Part shown: in pieces, positions 57,105 to 64,000 of the stretch | Position numbering within the stretch: position 1 is the first letter of the stretch | Layout of the letters: each line of letters opens with the position of its first letter | Assembly: GCF_026913015.1 (NCBI RefSeq) | Contig: NZ_JAPTYD010000006.1 | Span: 62,001-126,000, forward strand | Source: Paracoccus benzoatiresistens | GTDB lineage: Bacteria; Pseudomonadota; Alphaproteobacteria; Rhodobacterales; Rhodobacteraceae | Direction: 5' to 3' | Length of the DNA stretch: 64,000 nucleotides | Translations under genes and position numbers: made by a program | The notes under the pieces: generated by a model | Told to the model about the DNA's origin: nothing | Database searches by the model: none | Seen by the model: the letters and a program-made list of their open reading frames with translations, nothing else

Positions 57105-57295
57105 GAGGAAACTCCTTGATCTTCATGGCTTGGATGCGCCGTGCACCCGATCCGGGGCGGCAGATGCTGGGAAACGACCAAGGCAGAACAATGTTCCGCG
57201 CCGCACACGCCGCCATCACGCGATTGCTCCCTTGGCCTTCAGGGACCACTGTGCCACAAATCCCGCAAGCAACGATTTTCCGAAAGGTCTCAGCC

Positions 57296-58888
57296 ATGTT
57301 CCGCTTTGCTGCAACCTCGGCCCTGGCGCTTTGCATCGGTGCCGCGCCGGTCCTGGCCGACGTCACCCCGGCCCAGGTCTGGGAAAACCTGCAGAAAACC
57401 TATGCCGGCTATGGCTATGAAGTCACCGGCAAGACCGAGGATGCGGGCGGCACGCTGACCGTCACGGATGCCGTCTTCTCGACGAAGATCGAGGACGGCG
57501 CGACCACCATCACCATTCCGCAACTGACCTTCCAGGAAACCGGCGACGCCAGGGTCCGCATGTCGATCGGGGGCGACGTGGCGCTGGACAGCACCTTCAT
57601 GGTGCCGGCCCCGACCGAGGAAGATGCAGCTGCAAAGGGGGCCGAGGGCACCGAGGCCGAGACGCCCCCCGCCGAGCCCGAGATGGTCGAGATGACCATG
57701 ACCGGCACCGTCAAGGTTCCCGGCAACGAAACGGTCGTCTCGGGCACGCCCGAGGACATGCTGTATGAATTCACCTATCCCTCGATCGCCTTTGACCTGA
57801 CCATGCCGGTCGATCCGGAAAGCGGCGCGACAATGCCCGTGACCGGCTCTCTGACCGATGTCGCGGGCACGCAGCGCCATGCCACGGGCGAGGGGTCGGA
57901 AACCAGCTTCGACATCAAGGCCTCCGAGGCGACCATGCAGATCGCCGCCGACGCCCCCGCGGATGCGGAGGGCACGGGGGGCAAGGTCAATCTGCAAGCC
58001 AGGCTGACGGGCCTTTCCAGCACCGGCGCCACCAGGACGCCGGCGCAAAGCTTCGATCTGGGCACGCAATTGTCCGAGGCCCTGGCGGCGGGCCTGGATT
58101 TCCAGGGCAATTTCGGGTTCGAGACCGCAAAGGCCGATTTCGACTTTGCCGGCAAGGACGAGGCGGGCGCGGACCAGACGGGCCGCGGCACGGCAACGCT
58201 GGGGACGGGAAATGCCGCGCTGCAGATGTCGGAACAGGGCCTCGGCTACAAGGGCGAGGTCGCGAGGACCAATGTCGAGATGACGGTCAGCAGCCTGCCC
58301 TTCCCGATCAGCTATGCGACCGACCGCACCTTCTTCGACATGCTGATCCCGGTCAGCAAGGCGGAGGCCGCGCAGCCGTTCAAGTTCGCCTATGCGCTGG
58401 AAGGGCTGACCTTCGCCGAGGGCATCTGGAACCTGTTCGACCCGAACAAGCAACTGCCGCGCAATCCTGCCAGCCTGTCCATCGACCTGTCGGGCGATGC
58501 GGTCGTGACGCAGAACCTGTTCGACCCGGCCGTGGCGCAGCCCGACGGGACGACCGCGCCTGACGCGCCCTTCACCCCCCGGACGCTGACCGTCAACAAG
58601 GTGGCGCTGGACGCGGTCGGCGCCAAGGCCGACATCAGCGGCGCTCTGGAATTCGGCGACAACCCGAACGAGCCCGTGGGCAAGCTGAACGGCACCTTCG
58701 AGGGCGTGAACGGCCTTCTGGACAAGCTGGTCGCCATGGGCCTGGCCCCCGAGGAGCAGATGATGGGGATGCGGATGATGCTGGCGATGTTCGCCAAGCC
58801 GGATGAAGCCAATCCCGACCGGCTGACCTCGGAGATCGAGTTCCGCGAGGGCGGCCAGATCTTCGCAAACGGCCAGCAGGTCAAGTAG
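57296..58888 (+). CDS. DUF2125 family exported protein
   Basis: A 530-residue protein with a signal peptide (FRFAATSALALCIGAAPVLA) and a long beta-rich body without catalytic motifs. It begins DVTPAQVWENLQKTYAGYGYEVTGKTEDAGG and is rich in acidic residues and threonine. It matches the DUF2125 family, common in Rhodobacterales and of unknown function. The ATG at 57296 is the only start with a signal sequence; the frame is open for 60 more codons upstream. It stands alone, with its own terminator just downstream. Confidence 0.85.
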   Translation: MFRFAATSALALCIGAAPVLADVTPAQVWENLQKTYAGYGYEVTGKTEDAGGTLTVTDAVFSTKIEDGATTITIPQLTFQETGDARVRMSIGGDVALDSTFMVPAPTEEDAAAKGAEGTEAETPPAEPEMVEMTMTGTVKVPGNETVVSGTPEDMLYEFTYPSIAFDLTMPVDPESGATMPVTGSLTDVAGTQRHATGEGSETSFDIKASEATMQIAADAPADAEGTGGKVNLQARLTGLSSTGATRTPAQSFDLGTQLSEALAAGLDFQGNFGFETAKADFDFAGKDEAGADQTGRGTATLGTGNAALQMSEQGLGYKGEVARTNVEMTVSSLPFPISYATDRTFFDMLIPVSKAEAAQPFKFAYALEGLTFAEGIWNLFDPNKQLPRNPASLSIDLSGDAVVTQNLFDPAVAQPDGTTAPDAPFTPRTLTVNKVALDAVGAKADISGALEFGDNPNEPVGKLNGTFEGVNGLLDKLVAMGLAPEEQMMGMRMMLAMFAKPDEANPDRLTSEIEFREGGQIFANGQQVK

Positions 58889-58909
58889 GACCCTGCGCCA
58901 AGGGCCTTG

Positions 58910-58936
58910 GGCCGGGGCATTCGTCCCGGCCTTTTT
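58910..58936 (+). terminator. Terminator after the DUF2125 gene
   Basis: GGCCGGG (58910-58916), loop GCATTCGT, CCCGGCC (58925-58931), then TTTTT (58932-58936). A clean intrinsic terminator 22 bases after the stop. Confidence 0.85.
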
Positions 58937-58994
58937 CGTTTGCGGGCCGCCCCGTTGCGCCGCAAAACAGGTGGACGAACGAAGGAGAAGCGCG

Positions 58995-60344
58995 ATGGCA
59001 CCCGTGGATTTGCAGGCGCTGGCCGAATCGCTGGTCGATGCGGCGCGGCGGGCAGGGGCCGACCAGGCCGACGCCCTGGCGATGAGCGGCCAGTCCACCA
59101 GCATCGACATGCGGGGCGGCGTCCTTGAACATGCCGACCGGGCCGAAGGCGTGGAAATCGGGCTGCGCGTGCTGATCGGCGGGCGGCAGGCCAGCGTCTC
59201 GGCCTCGGACCACAGCCCGGCGACCATCGGGGAAATGGCCGAACGCGCCGTGGCCATGGCGCGCGAGGCGCCGGTCGATGACATGCTGGGCCTGGCCGAT
59301 CCGGACCAGTTGGCCCGACAGCGTGATGCAGGCGGATTGCAGATCGCCGACGACCGGCCTGATCCCTCGCCCGATCACCTGCAGGACCTGGCGCTGCGGG
59401 CCGAGGCTGCGGCGCGCGACATGCCGGGCATTTCGCAGGTCGAATCCGCCAACGCGGCCTTCAGCCGCCGCTTCCTGTGGCTGGCGGCCTCGAACGGGTT
59501 TTCGGGCGGCTACGGGCGCACGACGCACGCGATTTCCACCGTCGCCATCACCGGCGAGGGTCTGGGGATGGAGCGGGACTATGCCGGGGAATCGCGGGTC
59601 TGGGCCGAGGATCTGCCCGCGCCCGAGGAGATCGGCCGCCTTGCCGCCGAACGCACCCTGGCGCGCGCCGGATCGCGGAAACCGCCGACGGGGGCCTTTC
59701 CCATCCTTTATGACCGACGCGTCGCCTCCTCGCTGATCGGGCACCTGCTCTCGGCGGTCAATGGCAGCGCGGTGGCGCGCGGCGCAAGCTGGCTGCGCAA
59801 GGATCTGGGCCAGCCGGTGCTGCCCGAAGGGTTCGACCTTCTCGAGGATCCGCTGCGCCCGCGCTATCCCTCGTCCCGCCCCTTCGATGCCGAAGGGCTG
59901 GCCACGCGGCCCCGCAAGATCGTGGACGGCGGCGTGCTGCAGGGCTGGACGCTGGATCTGGCCACCGCGCGCAAGCTGGGGATGGACAGCACGGCCTCGG
60001 CCGCGCGGGGCATGTCCTCGGCCCCCTCGCCCACGAACAGCAACGTGATCCTGACACCGGGGACGGCGACGCCCGACGATCTGATTGCGGAGATGGGAAC
60101 GGGACTGGTCGTGACCTCGATGCTGGGCGCCTCGATCAACGGGACGACCGGGGATTATTCGCGCGGCGCGGCGGGCTTCTGGGTGGAAGGCGGCAGGATC
60201 GCCTGGCCGGTCAACGAATGCACCATCGCCGGAAATCTTCGTGACATGCTGATGACGCTGGTGGCCGCCAATGACGCCCTGCCTTGGCGCGCGGCCGAGG
60301 TTCCCAGCCTTCTGGTGCGGGGGATGACCGTTGCCGGCGCCTGA
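58995..60344 (+). CDS. pmbA: PmbA/TldD-family metalloprotease-like protein
   Basis: A 449-residue protein of the TldD/TldE (PmbA) family, which matures peptides such as microcins and is thought to degrade unstructured peptides as a heterodimer. The DALAMSGQSTSIDMRGGVLEHAD N-terminus and the C-terminal GDYSRGAAGFWVEGGRIAWPVNE stretch are characteristic. The PmbA type lacks the zinc-binding HExxxH of TldD, and no such motif is seen here, which fits TldE rather than TldD. The ATG at 58995 is behind a GAAGGAGAAG site. The 3' end overlaps the cysQ start. Confidence 0.9.
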   Translation: MAPVDLQALAESLVDAARRAGADQADALAMSGQSTSIDMRGGVLEHADRAEGVEIGLRVLIGGRQASVSASDHSPATIGEMAERAVAMAREAPVDDMLGLADPDQLARQRDAGGLQIADDRPDPSPDHLQDLALRAEAAARDMPGISQVESANAAFSRRFLWLAASNGFSGGYGRTTHAISTVAITGEGLGMERDYAGESRVWAEDLPAPEEIGRLAAERTLARAGSRKPPTGAFPILYDRRVASSLIGHLLSAVNGSAVARGASWLRKDLGQPVLPEGFDLLEDPLRPRYPSSRPFDAEGLATRPRKIVDGGVLQGWTLDLATARKLGMDSTASAARGMSSAPSPTNSNVILTPGTATPDDLIAEMGTGLVVTSMLGASINGTTGDYSRGAAGFWVEGGRIAWPVNECTIAGNLRDMLMTLVAANDALPWRAAEVPSLLVRGMTVAGA

Positions 60345-61110
60345 GGAGGATTTGGCCCTGCTGGTCCGAGCGGCTGAGGCCGCCGGGCCGATCGCGCTGT
60401 CCTTCTGGCGGGCCGCGCCCAAGGCCTGGGACAAGCCCGATGACGCGGGACCCGTGACCGAGGCGGATCTGGCCGTCAATGACGCGCTGCAGAGAATGCT
60501 GACGGGCGCGCGCCCCGATTACGGCTGGCTGTCCGAGGAAAGCGAAGCCGATGCCTCGCGCCTGGATGCGCGGCACTGCTTCATCATCGACCCGATCGAC
60601 GGCACCCGCGCCTTCATCGCCGGGCAACAGGGCTTCGCCCATTCGCTGGCCGTGGCCGAGGGCGACCGGATCACCGCCGCCGTGGTGCATCTGCCCGCGA
60701 TGGAGCTGACCTTCACGGCCTTCGCAGACGGCCCCGCCCTGCTGAACGGCAGGCCGATCCGACCCACCGAGTGCGGCATGACAGGCGCGCGCGTGCTGAC
60801 CTACAAATCCGCGGTCGAGCCCGAGCATTGGAAGAACGGCAGGACCCCGCCCATCCGCCGCGAGTTCCGCCCGTCACTGGCCTGGCGGCTGTGCCTGGTG
60901 GCCGAGGGCCGGTTCGATGCCGCGCTGTCGGTGCGCAGCGTGTGGGAATGGGATATCGCCGCAGGCAGCCTGATCGCCCAGCGGGCCGGTGCCCTTGCCA
61001 CCGACCGCCACGGCCAGCCGATGCGCTTCAACAGCCCCCGCGCCATGGTGGACGGCATGATCGTCGCGGGGCCGCGGCTGCACGGGGAAATGCGGGCTGG
61101 GATGGTGTAA
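60331..61110 (+). CDS. cysQ: 3'(2'),5'-bisphosphate nucleotidase CysQ / inositol monophosphatase family
   Basis: A 259-residue Mg-dependent phosphatase. The metal site is visible in LSEESEAD, FIIDPIDGTRAFIAG (the DPIDGT motif, about residues 87-92) and WEWDIAAGSLIAQRAGA. CysQ removes the 3' phosphate of PAP produced during sulfate reduction, so it fits with cysD and cysNC elsewhere in the window, although inositol phosphatases share the fold. It starts with TTG at 60331, inside the pmbA gene, and is probably translated with it. The start codon is the least sure part. Confidence 0.88.
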   Translation: MPAPEEDLALLVRAAEAAGPIALSFWRAAPKAWDKPDDAGPVTEADLAVNDALQRMLTGARPDYGWLSEESEADASRLDARHCFIIDPIDGTRAFIAGQQGFAHSLAVAEGDRITAAVVHLPAMELTFTAFADGPALLNGRPIRPTECGMTGARVLTYKSAVEPEHWKNGRTPPIRREFRPSLAWRLCLVAEGRFDAALSVRSVWEWDIAAGSLIAQRAGALATDRHGQPMRFNSPRAMVDGMIVAGPRLHGEMRAGMV

Positions 61111-61119
61111 CGGGTCGTG

Positions 61120-61133
61120 GTGCGTGCACGCAC
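61120..61133. other. 14-base perfect palindrome in a convergent gap
   Basis: GTGCGTGCACGCAC, ten bases after the cysQ stop in the 150-base gap before the opposing SARP-like gene. It lacks a T-run, so it may be a cruciform-type or protein-binding site rather than a standard terminator. Confidence 0.35.
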
Positions 61134-61260
61134 GCGCCCTGCCTGGCGCAATCGGTGCTGCGGTCGTGGCATCCATGGGACCCCACAGGCCGCCGCGCTT
61201 GTTCCGGCACGCTTCTGATCCCGACGTCCCTGGACCGTATTCCTGGCCGAAGGTCCGCCC

Positions 61261-62802
61261 CTAGATCAGCCCCGACCGCGTGACGCCCAGAAGCCCGCCT
61301 TGCCGCAGCGTCGCGACCGGATAGCTGTCGCTGCGCATCGCTTCCAGCGAAAAGCCCGGCTCCACCTTCTTCAGCGCCTGCAGCGCGGACAGGGCGCCCG
61401 CCTCGTCCCGCCGATGGTATCGCAGCGCCGCCAGGAAGCGCAGCGAGGGACGGTTTTCCGGCGCAAGCTGCTGGACGGCATCGAAGCGCTGCTCGGCCTC
61501 GGCAAAGCGGCCAAGGCGGGTCAGGGCGATGCCCAGGCGCAACTGCCAGGTAGCGGGGTTCAGGACCGACAGCGCCTCGGTTAGGCCCGCCTGCGCCTCG
61601 CGATACGCTTCCTTGTGACGGCCGAGGTCGGTCAGGGCCTGCGAATAGGCATACCGCGCAAGCGGATTGCGCGCATCCATCTGCACCGCCTGCTGCGCCA
61701 GCCAGTAGCTGACCTGGCCTTGGTTCAGATAGCCCTCGACCACCGAGCCCACTGCCAGGGCGGTGGCGCTGTAGGGATCGGCCTCGCGCGCCCTGGCGGC
61801 GAATTCCCGGGCTTCCTGGATGCTTGCCAAAGGATCGGGGACCAGGCGCTCGAAGACCTGCGTGGTGCGCACCCAGGCCCGCAGCGCATTGGTCAGGGAC
61901 AGGTTCACCCCTTCATCCATCCCCGCCAGCGCCTGTTCGGCGCGATGCAGCCGGCCCTGGTTGAAGCTGAACACGTCCGCGAAGGAAACCCCCAGGGCGG
62001 CATCGACGGTGCGCACGGCCTCGAGCACGCGCATGACGCCCACGCAGACTTGCGCCGTGCAATCGTTCATGGATGGCGTGAGGTTGCCTGCGTCCAGAAC
62101 GAACTTGTGCGACCAGAAAAGCCGGCTGCTGGGCCGGTGGCTCAGCTTCACCAGCAGGTGGATTTCCTCGCCCAGGCGATTGGCCAGGGCCGACAGCACG
62201 ATGGCCGACTTGCCGGGCTCGGCGCGGTCGGGCATGGCGACCATGGGCACCAGGTCGCAGACCCGGCCCGCCGCCTCGCCCACCACCATGGCCGCGATCA
62301 CGCCGGTTTCCACGTCGCTTGCCACCGGCTCGGCCGTCAGCAGGACCGGCAGCACCGAGGGCTCGGGCAAGGAAGGCGTCACCGCCTGTTCGGCATGCAT
62401 CCGGGCGTCGCGCAGCCAATCCTCGAATTCCGGATCGGGGATGTCCAGGTCGGCGGCGAATTCGGGCATCTGACCGTCCGGTCCCGGGCGGGCGGTCATG
62501 TCCAGCCGGACCATGTCATTGTCCAGGCCCACCCATCCCGGCCCGCCAGCAAGGGCCTGTCGGGCATCCCCCAGGCTGATGCGGATTTCGCGCAGGACCT
62601 GCCGCAGGCTGGCATTGGCCTGTTCGGGTTCACGGGTGCTGAACAGCAGATCCTGCAGCCGCGCGCGCAGGACCCGCATGGCCGTCGCGCTGCCCATGAC
62701 CGCCAGGGCACCACGGGCCCGCATCCCGCGCGGCGTCAGCCGCACGTGTCCCGGCCCGATCAGGTCCACGGGCCCCATGAGTCGGAGCGTAAGTGATTGC
62801 AT
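61261..62802 (-). CDS. SARP-like transcriptional regulator with TPR-type C-terminus
   Basis: A 513-residue protein. Its N-terminus (LTLRLMGPVDLIGPGHVRLTPRGMRARGALAVMG) and the following LRARLQDLLFSTREPEQANASLRQVLREIR look like the DNA-binding and BTAD parts of SARP and OmpR-like fused regulators. The C-terminal third is a run of TPR-like helices, such as NPLARYAYSQALTDLGRHKEAYREAQAGL and LRLGIALTRLGRFAEAEQRFD. The middle has no motif I can name. Divergent from a PAP2-fold gene, which it may control. DNA binding is inferred, not seen from a clear helix-turn-helix. Confidence 0.65.
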   Translation of the reverse strand: MQSLTLRLMGPVDLIGPGHVRLTPRGMRARGALAVMGSATAMRVLRARLQDLLFSTREPEQANASLRQVLREIRISLGDARQALAGGPGWVGLDNDMVRLDMTARPGPDGQMPEFAADLDIPDPEFEDWLRDARMHAEQAVTPSLPEPSVLPVLLTAEPVASDVETGVIAAMVVGEAAGRVCDLVPMVAMPDRAEPGKSAIVLSALANRLGEEIHLLVKLSHRPSSRLFWSHKFVLDAGNLTPSMNDCTAQVCVGVMRVLEAVRTVDAALGVSFADVFSFNQGRLHRAEQALAGMDEGVNLSLTNALRAWVRTTQVFERLVPDPLASIQEAREFAARAREADPYSATALAVGSVVEGYLNQGQVSYWLAQQAVQMDARNPLARYAYSQALTDLGRHKEAYREAQAGLTEALSVLNPATWQLRLGIALTRLGRFAEAEQRFDAVQQLAPENRPSLRFLAALRYHRRDEAGALSALQALKKVEPGFSLEAMRSDSYPVATLRQGGLLGVTRSGLI

Positions 62803-62899
62803 CGAAACAAGGGCTAGGTGAAATCTGAACTCGTTGTTACGCTTTCCCTTAAGGCAAAGATACAGTGTTTTCGATTCGCCTGGTCAATGAGGTCACGCC

Positions 62900-63997
62900 A
62901 TGTCTTTGCAGCATGGTCAGCACGGCCAGCACGGCCAGCATGGTCAGCACGGCCAGGGGGCGGATGCTTCGGGCAGAACCATCGATGACGGACTGATGGC
63001 CGCCGCCCTGATGCGGACCCGCGACGCCATTGTCGGCACCGAGACGATCCCACCGCTGGCGGGCAAGGACGGGACCCTGGACGCAGGCGGGCGGTTGCGG
63101 CGGATGGAGGCCGAGTTCCGCCGCGCCGTCCTGCTGTCCGAACTGCTGGAAGATCTTGCCTTCGAGATCGAGGATTACCCCGAAAAGCGTGCCACCGCGC
63201 AGGCGGTCACGCTGCTGCGGCGCAAGGGGGGCAAGGGCGTGAAGCATACCCCCCTGGCCCGAATCGTGCGCCCCGAGGTGGACGATCTCGGCCACGCAGC
63301 GCCGCTGGTGGCGGCCTATGCCGAGCTGCGCGCCGACCGTCTGGCCGAGATCCTCGTCCAGCGCGAATACCTGATCCCGTTCTTCGCCAGCATCCTGCCC
63401 ATCACCCTGTCCCGCGCTCCCGCCGTGGTCGAGATGCTGGAAACCGGCCTTGCGCTGGTGACGCCGGTGGTGATGCGCATCAAGATCGCCCTTGGCTGCC
63501 CGCGGCCCACGCAGTTCAGCAACCTTGTCCAGCCGATGATCGCGGAACCGGGCCATCCGACGCTGCCCAGCGGCCATGCCACGCAGATGTTCACGCTGGC
63601 GACCATGCTGTCGCAACTGGTGGAACCGGGTTCTGCCATGGCCAGCGACAGCCAGCTTTATCGCCTGGCCTGCCGCGTCGCGATCAACCGGACGGTGGCG
63701 GGCCTGCATTTCCCGGCCGACAGCGCTGCCGGGGCGGTGCTGGGTATCCAGCTCGGGCGCTATCTGATGGCGCGGGGATCGGAAGGCAGCACCGTCGGAT
63801 CTGCGGTTTTCGACGGCACCCGATTCCGCGACGGAGACCGGCCGCGCGACTTCCATTACGGCATCCTGGACCTGATGCTGAGGGGCGAGGATCCCTCGAC
63901 CGGGTTCGGGGATGACGCGGCAGCGCTGCGCCCGGCGCCCTTGTGGCAATCGCTCTGCGCGCGCGCGACCGGGGAATGGGAGACGCGATGGAGCTGA
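62900..63997 (+). CDS. PAP2-fold phosphatase / vanadium haloperoxidase-like protein
   Basis: A 365-residue protein with the three acid-phosphatase/chloroperoxidase motifs: KIALGCPRPTQ (motif 1), PSGHAT (motif 2, catalytic histidine) and INRTVAGLHFPAD (motif 3, with R and H). There is one long hydrophobic-free core, so it is a soluble rather than membrane PAP2. Haloperoxidases and phosphatases share this fold and cannot be told apart by motif alone. The N-terminus has five QHG tripeptides. The ATG at 62900 follows a GAGGT site. It is divergent from the SARP-like gene and its end overlaps a further start at 63988. Confidence 0.82.
   Translation: MSLQHGQHGQHGQHGQHGQGADASGRTIDDGLMAAALMRTRDAIVGTETIPPLAGKDGTLDAGGRLRRMEAEFRRAVLLSELLEDLAFEIEDYPEKRATAQAVTLLRRKGGKGVKHTPLARIVRPEVDDLGHAAPLVAAYAELRADRLAEILVQREYLIPFFASILPITLSRAPAVVEMLETGLALVTPVVMRIKIALGCPRPTQFSNLVQPMIAEPGHPTLPSGHATQMFTLATMLSQLVEPGSAMASDSQLYRLACRVAINRTVAGLHFPADSAAGAVLGIQLGRYLMARGSEGSTVGSAVFDGTRFRDGDRPRDFHYGILDLMLRGEDPSTGFGDDAAALRPAPLWQSLCARATGEWETRWS
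62909..62953 (+). repeat. Five 9-base tandem repeats coding QHG
   Basis: Units of CAGCACGGC or CAGCATGGT in the order T-type, C-type, C-type, T-type, C-type, directly after the MSL start of the PAP2-fold gene. The 9-base period keeps the frame, so copy-number change would lengthen or shorten the histidine- and glycine-rich head without switching the gene off. Confidence 0.9.
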
Positions 63998-64000
63998 CAT
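63988..64000 (+). CDS. Start of a further gene, cut by window end
   Basis: An ATG at 63988 in a different frame from the PAP2-fold gene, preceded by GGGAGACGCG, opens a reading frame (MELT) that runs to the end of the window and overlaps the previous stop. Too short for any call on function, but the overlap suggests it is co-transcribed with the PAP2-fold gene. Confidence 0.4.

Noticed and set aside
57290..59284. A 664-codon minus-strand frame opposite the DUF2125 gene
   Set aside because: Crosses the terminator at 58910-58936 and the start of pmbA; composition is typical of antisense frames in GC-rich DNA.
62909..62953. QHG repeat as a CRISPR-like or phase-variation on/off element
   Set aside because: The 9-base units are contiguous without spacers, and a 9-base period cannot shift the frame.

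Overview
The window is a GC-rich, gene-dense stretch of chromosome with many ATGA-type overlapping starts. It looks like an alphaproteobacterium of the Rhodobacterales, most like Paracoccus. Markers for that are a DUF2125 protein, VPLPA-type C-terminal sorting signals, a Hint-domain RTX protein, the glcDEF set with a MOFRL glycerate kinase, and a fused cysNC. The assignment rests on gene content and style only. I saw no rRNA, tRNA, insertion sequence, phage gene or CRISPR array.

Layout. 1-6363: a branched-chain/aromatic-acid type ABC importer (two permeases, binding protein, one ATPase) bracketed by two AMP-forming acyl-CoA ligases, which suggests uptake coupled to CoA activation. 6364-7050: a Crp/Fnr regulator. 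7304-13264: a C2-acid module, with glycolate oxidase glcDEF divergent from a GntR/FCD regulator and glycerate kinase; a near-perfect palindrome lies between them. 13374-20824: a ferric-hydroxamate-type uptake operon (TonB receptor, Tat-type binding protein, fused double permease, ATPase) followed by an ABC exporter. 21021-29770: a VPLPA-signal secreted protein, then a second iron locus (siderophore-interacting reductase, AraC regulator, TonB receptor, FepBDGC-like importer). 29858-32095: katG. 32542-35208: a large RTX protein with nested 53-residue repeats and a Hint domain. 35381-40986: SLC13 anion transporter, NhaA, AI-2E-type permease, YegD-like Hsp70. 41118-43966: sulfate activation (cysD, cysNC). 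44033-46818: gluconokinase, DUF2218 protein, CAP-RTX protein, and a VPLPA-tail protein without a signal peptide. 46947-53302: tamB and tamA. 53420-57104: glucokinase, a small exported protein, and a polar amino-acid ABC importer. 57296-61110: DUF2125 protein, PmbA/TldD protein, CysQ. 61261-64000: a SARP/TPR-like regulator divergent from a PAP2-fold enzyme, and the start of one more gene.

How it fits together. Two complete siderophore importers plus a cytoplasmic siderophore reductase, with no siderophore synthesis genes in view, suggest uptake of siderophores made elsewhere; katG may handle the linked oxidative stress. Two RTX proteins (33 kb and 45 kb) have no type I secretion genes here, and two VPLPA-tail proteins have no exosortase here, so their export machinery must be encoded elsewhere. 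I found no single locus that is clearly a new system. The best leads are the nested RTX repeats, the signal-less VPLPA protein, the structured hairpin at 7109-7155, an orphan plus-strand terminator at 45000, and the SARP-like/PAP2 divergent pair.
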